A stretch of 8,810 nucleotides of DNA from Spirochaetia bacterium (GTDB lineage: Bacteria > Spirochaetota > Spirochaetia > Treponematales > Breznakiellaceae), in NCBI GenBank assembly GCA_025997875.1, contig BNVE01000158.1, positions 1 through 8,810 on the forward strand, given 5' to 3'. Made by a program: the position numbers and the translations under genes. The notes beneath the pieces were generated by a model. That model was not told where the DNA came from and did no database searches. It saw only the letters and a program-made list of their open reading frames with translations. Below, one piece after another: positions 6,154 through 8,810 of the stretch. Numbering within the stretch: position 1 is the first letter of the stretch; each line of letters starts with the position of its first letter.

Positions 6154-6783
6154 ATGTTAATACGCTATAAGGGTGGCCAATTTGAAGAAATGAATAGTGA
6201 AGGGCTTTTACAATTCCTGGGGGTAAAGCAGGAAGGGCAAGCGGTAAAAGTGTCATCTGACATTGAACTGATTGCCCCGGCTCCTTTTGCCCTTGCCGAT
6301 GGAGAAGGCGGCGGCGGTGTTCCGTGGGTATTCTCAACCTTTGACATGGATCGCATGAGTGAGCGGATTGATCCGGCGGGTTGGGATTTTTTGTGTTACC
6401 TGAAAAACCCGGTGATCCAGTGGGCGCATTGCTTTGATATTCCGGCGATTGGCAGGGCGGAAAATATTATCGCCGATGACAAGGGGCTGCGGGGGTCCAT
6501 CATTTTTAACGGCAAGGAATTTGATCCCTTCGGCTGGTCCATCGGGGAACGGGTTAAGGCGGGGGTGATCCGGGCGGGGTCCGTGGGGTTCCGGCCTATT
6601 GAGATTGAAATACCGTCGAAGAAAGATAGCGAAGATGGTACGTCCCTGATTTTTCGCAAACAGGAATTGTTGGAATTCAGCGTGTGCAATGTTCCAGCTA
6701 ATCCTTATGCGTTGGCGAAAACGGCGGATATTAACAACAGGAAATCAAGCCCTGATTTTTGGGGTGGGTTTATAGGAGCGTAA
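6154..6783 (+). CDS. HK97-family prohead protease
   Basis: A herpesvirus-type serine protease (Peptidase_U35/S78 group) that removes the scaffold domain of the capsid protein during procapsid maturation. The protein has 209 residues. Landmarks: RMSERIDPAGWDF (67-79), YLKNPVIQWAH with catalytic His92, PAIGRA (97-102), PFGWSIGERVKAGVIRAGSV with nucleophile Ser143 in AGSVGFRP, ELLEFSV with the probable third residue Glu174, and NVPANPYAL (179-187). These follow the family order closely. The N-terminal 50 residues before the conserved core are more variable and contain a Gly-rich turn (50-55). The start has AAGGGGG (6143-6149) 4 bp upstream. The gene ends 3 bp before the capsid gene, its expected substrate. 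Confidence 0.93.
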   Translation: MLIRYKGGQFEEMNSEGLLQFLGVKQEGQAVKVSSDIELIAPAPFALADGEGGGGVPWVFSTFDMDRMSERIDPAGWDFLCYLKNPVIQWAHCFDIPAIGRAENIIADDKGLRGSIIFNGKEFDPFGWSIGERVKAGVIRAGSVGFRPIEIEIPSKKDSEDGTSLIFRKQELLEFSVCNVPANPYALAKTADINNRKSSPDFWGGFIGA

Positions 6784-6786
6784 AGT

Positions 6787-8127
6787 ATGGGTAAAGAACT
6801 AATTGCGGCGATAAAGGCGAAGCTGGCGGCCATGAAAAAGGTCGAAGCATCGGGCTTTACCGATCAGACTAGGGCGGCGGAATACTTCCGGGAAAAGGAA
6901 TTCATCCTTGAAGAAATCGTCAAGACGCTGGAGGCGGTTACCGATGGGCAAGAGGCAGAGACCGAAGCCCTGAAAGCTACGGTAAAGAGTTTGCGGGATG
7001 AACTGAAAGTGAAAGCGGCTTATCCCAAGGAACTGACACGGCGGGAACTGTGCTACTCCATCGGTAAGGGGATTGCGGCGGCCTGGGCGGGGAACCATAA
7101 GACGCTGGCGGACCTGTCTTTCTCGCCGAACTTCAAGGCGGATAACTGGACAAACCCGAAGGACGTTGCCTGGGGGGAAAAGGGCTGGACGGTTAATAAA
7201 GCGGCGCTCGGTGAACCGATGGGGAACATGGCCACGAATGATCAATACTTGATCAATCCGATTTATGAAACGGAGATCATGCAGGACGCAGCAAAAAAAT
7301 CGGTGATGATGGGTCTGGTCCGCCATCGCCCGATGATGGGGCCTTCAATCTTCCTGCCGACACGGAACCGGGGCGGCGTTCAGTTGCATTGGCTTACCGC
7401 TTACGGGCAAGCCATTACGGGGAGCAAACCACAGGGGGCGCAGCGGGTGGAACTGAAAGCCTACACCCTGGCCGGCTTTATTCCGTGGTTTGACGAATTC
7501 GAGGAGGATGTTTTTGTGGACCTTGGGGCAATCTTCATCGAGGAGTTTACGGAAGCTTATGGGCAAGAATTTGATCGTCAATGTCTCCTTGCCGATGATG
7601 ATCCCTTTACCGGGGTGATGGAGGTGGACGGGACGGTCAAGGTTCAGATTGCCGGGGCTGATATTAACGCCTTGACGTGGAAGGACTTTAGGGACGCTGT
7701 TTACAAGGTTCCCGCCGAAGAACGCAAGGACTGCGCCTGGTTCCTCCATGAAACGGTTTTAAATCATATCGCCAACATTGAGGACGATGACGGGCGCCCG
7801 ATTTGGCGGCGGCCTACTGAAGCAATGCCGGGAAAACTGGACCTGTATCCGTATCACGAAGTTTCCATCATGCCGCAGCTTACGGACATTGGAGCGAATC
7901 AAGCGTTTGCGGTCTTTATGAATCCTAAACGGATTCAGCACGGGAGCCGGAGGGGAATTGAGATCAAGAAGTTTGACGGGACCACGGAATCAATGGAGTA
8001 CGGGGAACTGTTCCTGCGGTTCCGCAAGCGGGATGGTTTCCTCGTTACCCGTCCACAGGGAAACATGGTGATCCTGAAAACCAAGGCGGCTTCCGGTGGT
8101 GGTGGGGGCGGCGGTGGTAATCCGTAG
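6787..8127 (+). CDS. Major capsid protein, HK97 fold, with N-terminal scaffold domain
   Basis: Builds the icosahedral shell. The protein has 446 residues. Residues 1-76 are charged, heptad-like and probably coiled coil (MGKELIAAIKAKLAAMKKVE, then EEIVKTLEAVTDGQEAETEA), matching the delta/scaffold domain that the upstream protease would remove. The mature part has the features of Phage_capsid-family proteins: MATNDQYLINPIYETEIMQD (148-167) in the N-arm, RHRPMMGPSIFLPTRNRGG (179-197) leading to the E-loop, WFDEFEEDVFVDLGAIFIEE (234-253) for the spine helix region, and AWFLHETVLNHIA (317-329) in the A-domain. The end is odd: a run of eight glycines followed by Asn-Pro (437-446), encoded by mixed GGT/GGC/GGG codons. 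TAGGAG lies 8 bp before the ATG. It is the last gene before the terminator. Confidence 0.9.
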   Translation: MGKELIAAIKAKLAAMKKVEASGFTDQTRAAEYFREKEFILEEIVKTLEAVTDGQEAETEALKATVKSLRDELKVKAAYPKELTRRELCYSIGKGIAAAWAGNHKTLADLSFSPNFKADNWTNPKDVAWGEKGWTVNKAALGEPMGNMATNDQYLINPIYETEIMQDAAKKSVMMGLVRHRPMMGPSIFLPTRNRGGVQLHWLTAYGQAITGSKPQGAQRVELKAYTLAGFIPWFDEFEEDVFVDLGAIFIEEFTEAYGQEFDRQCLLADDDPFTGVMEVDGTVKVQIAGADINALTWKDFRDAVYKVPAEERKDCAWFLHETVLNHIANIEDDDGRPIWRRPTEAMPGKLDLYPYHEVSIMPQLTDIGANQAFAVFMNPKRIQHGSRRGIEIKKFDGTTESMEYGELFLRFRKRDGFLVTRPQGNMVILKTKAASGGGGGGGGNP

Positions 8128-8154
8128 CCGTTCACCTGTCCATCATTGAAAAGT

Positions 8155-8190
8155 AAAGCCGTCCGGCGTGATAACCGGGCGGCTTTTTCT
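8155..8190 (+). terminator. Intrinsic terminator after the capsid gene
   Basis: AAAGCCGTCCGG (8155-8166) pairs with CCGGGCGGCTTT (8175-8186) around an 8-nt loop, with one G-U pair, followed by a short T tract. It lies 27 bp after the capsid stop and directly before the stop of the converging minus-strand gene, so it may also act, less well, for that gene in the other direction, where the tract is interrupted (TTTACTTTT). Confidence 0.82.
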
Positions 8191-8697
8191 TTATGCGGTT
8201 AATTTTGCGTAGTAAGCGGGATTATCTTCCAAATATCTGTACCAGACATGGGAGATTTCTTCCAAGCAAAACCAAGAAAACACGTTATAAAGTTCCGTTA
8301 AGTTTTCCTGTACCTTGCCGGTGTCCCATAGGGCTTTACCTACTTCCCCGGCAGAGGGGGGCATGGCAGAGCGGAATACGCCGAAGCCCTGAACCATTTT
8401 TATGATGTCCTCCCCTAAGTCCCCCGCCAATAGTTCAAGGTTTTTTAAAATGTCCCGGCGGTTGTGCATGAAAAAGGCGATTGTTTCGCTGTGGTAGCAA
8501 AAACCGGAAAAGCCGCCGTCCGCTCCATGTTTTGAACAATCCGCAAGGTTACCGGAAAGTTCCCTGAAACTTTCCCGCCGTTGGTCTTTCGGGCTATACC
8601 CTAAAGAAATAAAGACGTTTTGAATGGTGGCCTCTGACCAAGACGAATTGTTTTTGATATAGGATGTTACATCCTGAATAGTAGTAATGCACTGCAT
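8191..8697 (-). CDS. Unrecognised 168-aa accessory protein (possibly DUF7222-like)
   Basis: A 168-residue soluble protein without signal peptide or membrane segment. Its middle (residues 64-105: FSGFCYHSETIAFFMHNRRD, then LELLAGDLGEDIIKMVQGFG) and helical end (ENLTELYNVFSWFCLEEISH, 131-150) recall small plasmid- or phage-borne proteins that I associate with DUF7222, but this is from memory and weak. It contains four cysteines (3, 54, 67, 144) and is rich in aromatic residues towards the C-terminus. The ATG at 8697 is chosen because AGGGGG (minus strand, at about 8705-8710) sits just upstream; 19 further codons to a TTG at 8754 overlap the upstream gene and lack a ribosome site. It converges on the capsid gene across a shared terminator, like an accessory cargo gene. 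Function unknown. Confidence 0.75.
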   Translation of the reverse strand: MQCITTIQDVTSYIKNNSSWSEATIQNVFISLGYSPKDQRRESFRELSGNLADCSKHGADGGFSGFCYHSETIAFFMHNRRDILKNLELLAGDLGEDIIKMVQGFGVFRSAMPPSAGEVGKALWDTGKVQENLTELYNVFSWFCLEEISHVWYRYLEDNPAYYAKLTA

Positions 8698-8708
8698 TTT
8701 GAAACCCC

Positions 8709-8810
8709 CTAAAATAGTGTAAGCTGCCCGCCTGAATAGGCGGGGTTGGGACAAATACGGTTTATATAAACCGTATTAAGATAGGCGACATAGCCGAACG
8801 CTTCTTTTTC
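8709..8810 (-). CDS. C-terminal end of an upstream gene ending in a QLTLF clamp-binding-like motif (partial)
   Basis: Thirty-three codons are open from the right edge to a TAG at 8709-8711, reading EKEAFGYVAYLNTVYINR, then ICPNPAYSGGQLTLF and stop. The terminal QLTLF matches the consensus QL(S/D)LF by which DNA polymerases, repair proteins and some phage proteins bind the bacterial sliding clamp (DnaN). The stop overlaps the ribosome site of the 168-aa gene and lies 11 bp before its ATG, so the two form an operon. Support is the open frame, the sensible spacing and the recognisable tail; the gene body is outside the window, so the family is unknown. Confidence 0.55.
   Translation of the reverse strand, partial: EKEAFGYVAYLNTVYINRICPNPAYSGGQLTLF
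8727..8744. repeat. GC-rich hairpin CCCGCCT-GAAT-AGGCGGG
   Basis: Perfect 7-bp arms with a 4-nt loop lie 30 bp upstream of the 168-aa gene start, within the 3' end of the preceding minus-strand reading frame. There is no T tract on either side, so it is not a standard terminator. It could be an mRNA stability or translation-control stem between the two genes. Confidence 0.5.
8754..8777. repeat. Perfect 24-bp palindrome
   Basis: The half-site AATACGGTTTAT is followed directly by its exact reverse complement, with no spacer; the symmetry breaks at the next base pair outwards. The centre is TATATA. A repressor operator would be the usual reading, but it lies inside the open minus-strand frame ending at 8709 (coding for about NTVYINRI), so it would be an intragenic site or an RNA stem. 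Confidence 0.7.

Noticed and set aside
6799..7326. 175-codon minus-strand frame opposite the capsid gene
   Set aside because: Antisense shadow of a strongly supported capsid gene; no motif or ribosome site was noticed.
8698..8754. 19-codon N-terminal extension of the 168-aa minus-strand gene from a TTG
   Set aside because: It overlaps the end of the upstream minus-strand reading frame, and the good ribosome site points to the ATG at 8697.
1..8810. tRNA genes, rRNA, CRISPR array or riboswitch
   Set aside because: I looked for cloverleaf ends, regularly spaced direct repeats and known leader structures by eye and saw none; in particular the proposed attachment site is not within a recognisable tRNA gene.

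Overview
This window reads as the integration end and head-gene block of a prophage or prophage-derived element in a bacterium of roughly 50% GC. No taxonomic marker is present. The codon style, the very G-rich Shine-Dalgarno sites and the IS1182-like and Rpn-like remnants make me think of a termite-gut-type Treponema (spirochaete), but this is a low-confidence guess.

Layout. (1) Bases 1 to about 424 are decayed host-side DNA: the 5'-truncated N-terminal half of an IS1182-like transposase gene on the minus strand, abutting the last codons of what looks like an Rpn-family nuclease gene on the plus strand. (2) Bases 425-607 hold a 17-bp sequence that recurs at 2114-2130 and three successive inverted repeats, then a tyrosine recombinase gene (608-2032) ending in a strong intrinsic terminator. 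(3) From 2227 to 8127 a tight plus-strand run encodes a small excisionase-like HTH protein, the small and large terminase subunits, an HK97-type portal, an unexpected response-regulator-like LuxR/NarL protein, an HK97-type prohead protease and the major capsid protein, then a terminator. (4) From 8191 to the right edge are minus-strand genes: an unrecognised 168-aa protein and, upstream of it, the C-terminal end of another gene finishing in QLTLF, which resembles a sliding-clamp-binding peptide.

How the genes work together. Integrase and the small HTH protein would move the element in and out of the chromosome. TerS and TerL package DNA through the portal into a shell made from the capsid protein after the protease removes its N-terminal scaffold. 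The regulator is tied into this unit, overlapping the portal gene by 14 bp and sitting 12 bp before the protease gene. No tail, lysis, replication or connector gene follows the capsid gene before the terminator. The visible part therefore resembles a capsid-and-packaging island joined directly to an integrase, either a rearranged prophage or a capsid-encoding satellite.

Most notable points: the degenerate response regulator inside the head operon; the int-to-terminase-to-capsid arrangement; the 17-bp repeats flanking the integrase; the chain of dyads before int; and a perfect 24-bp palindrome near the right edge that lies within a probable coding frame.
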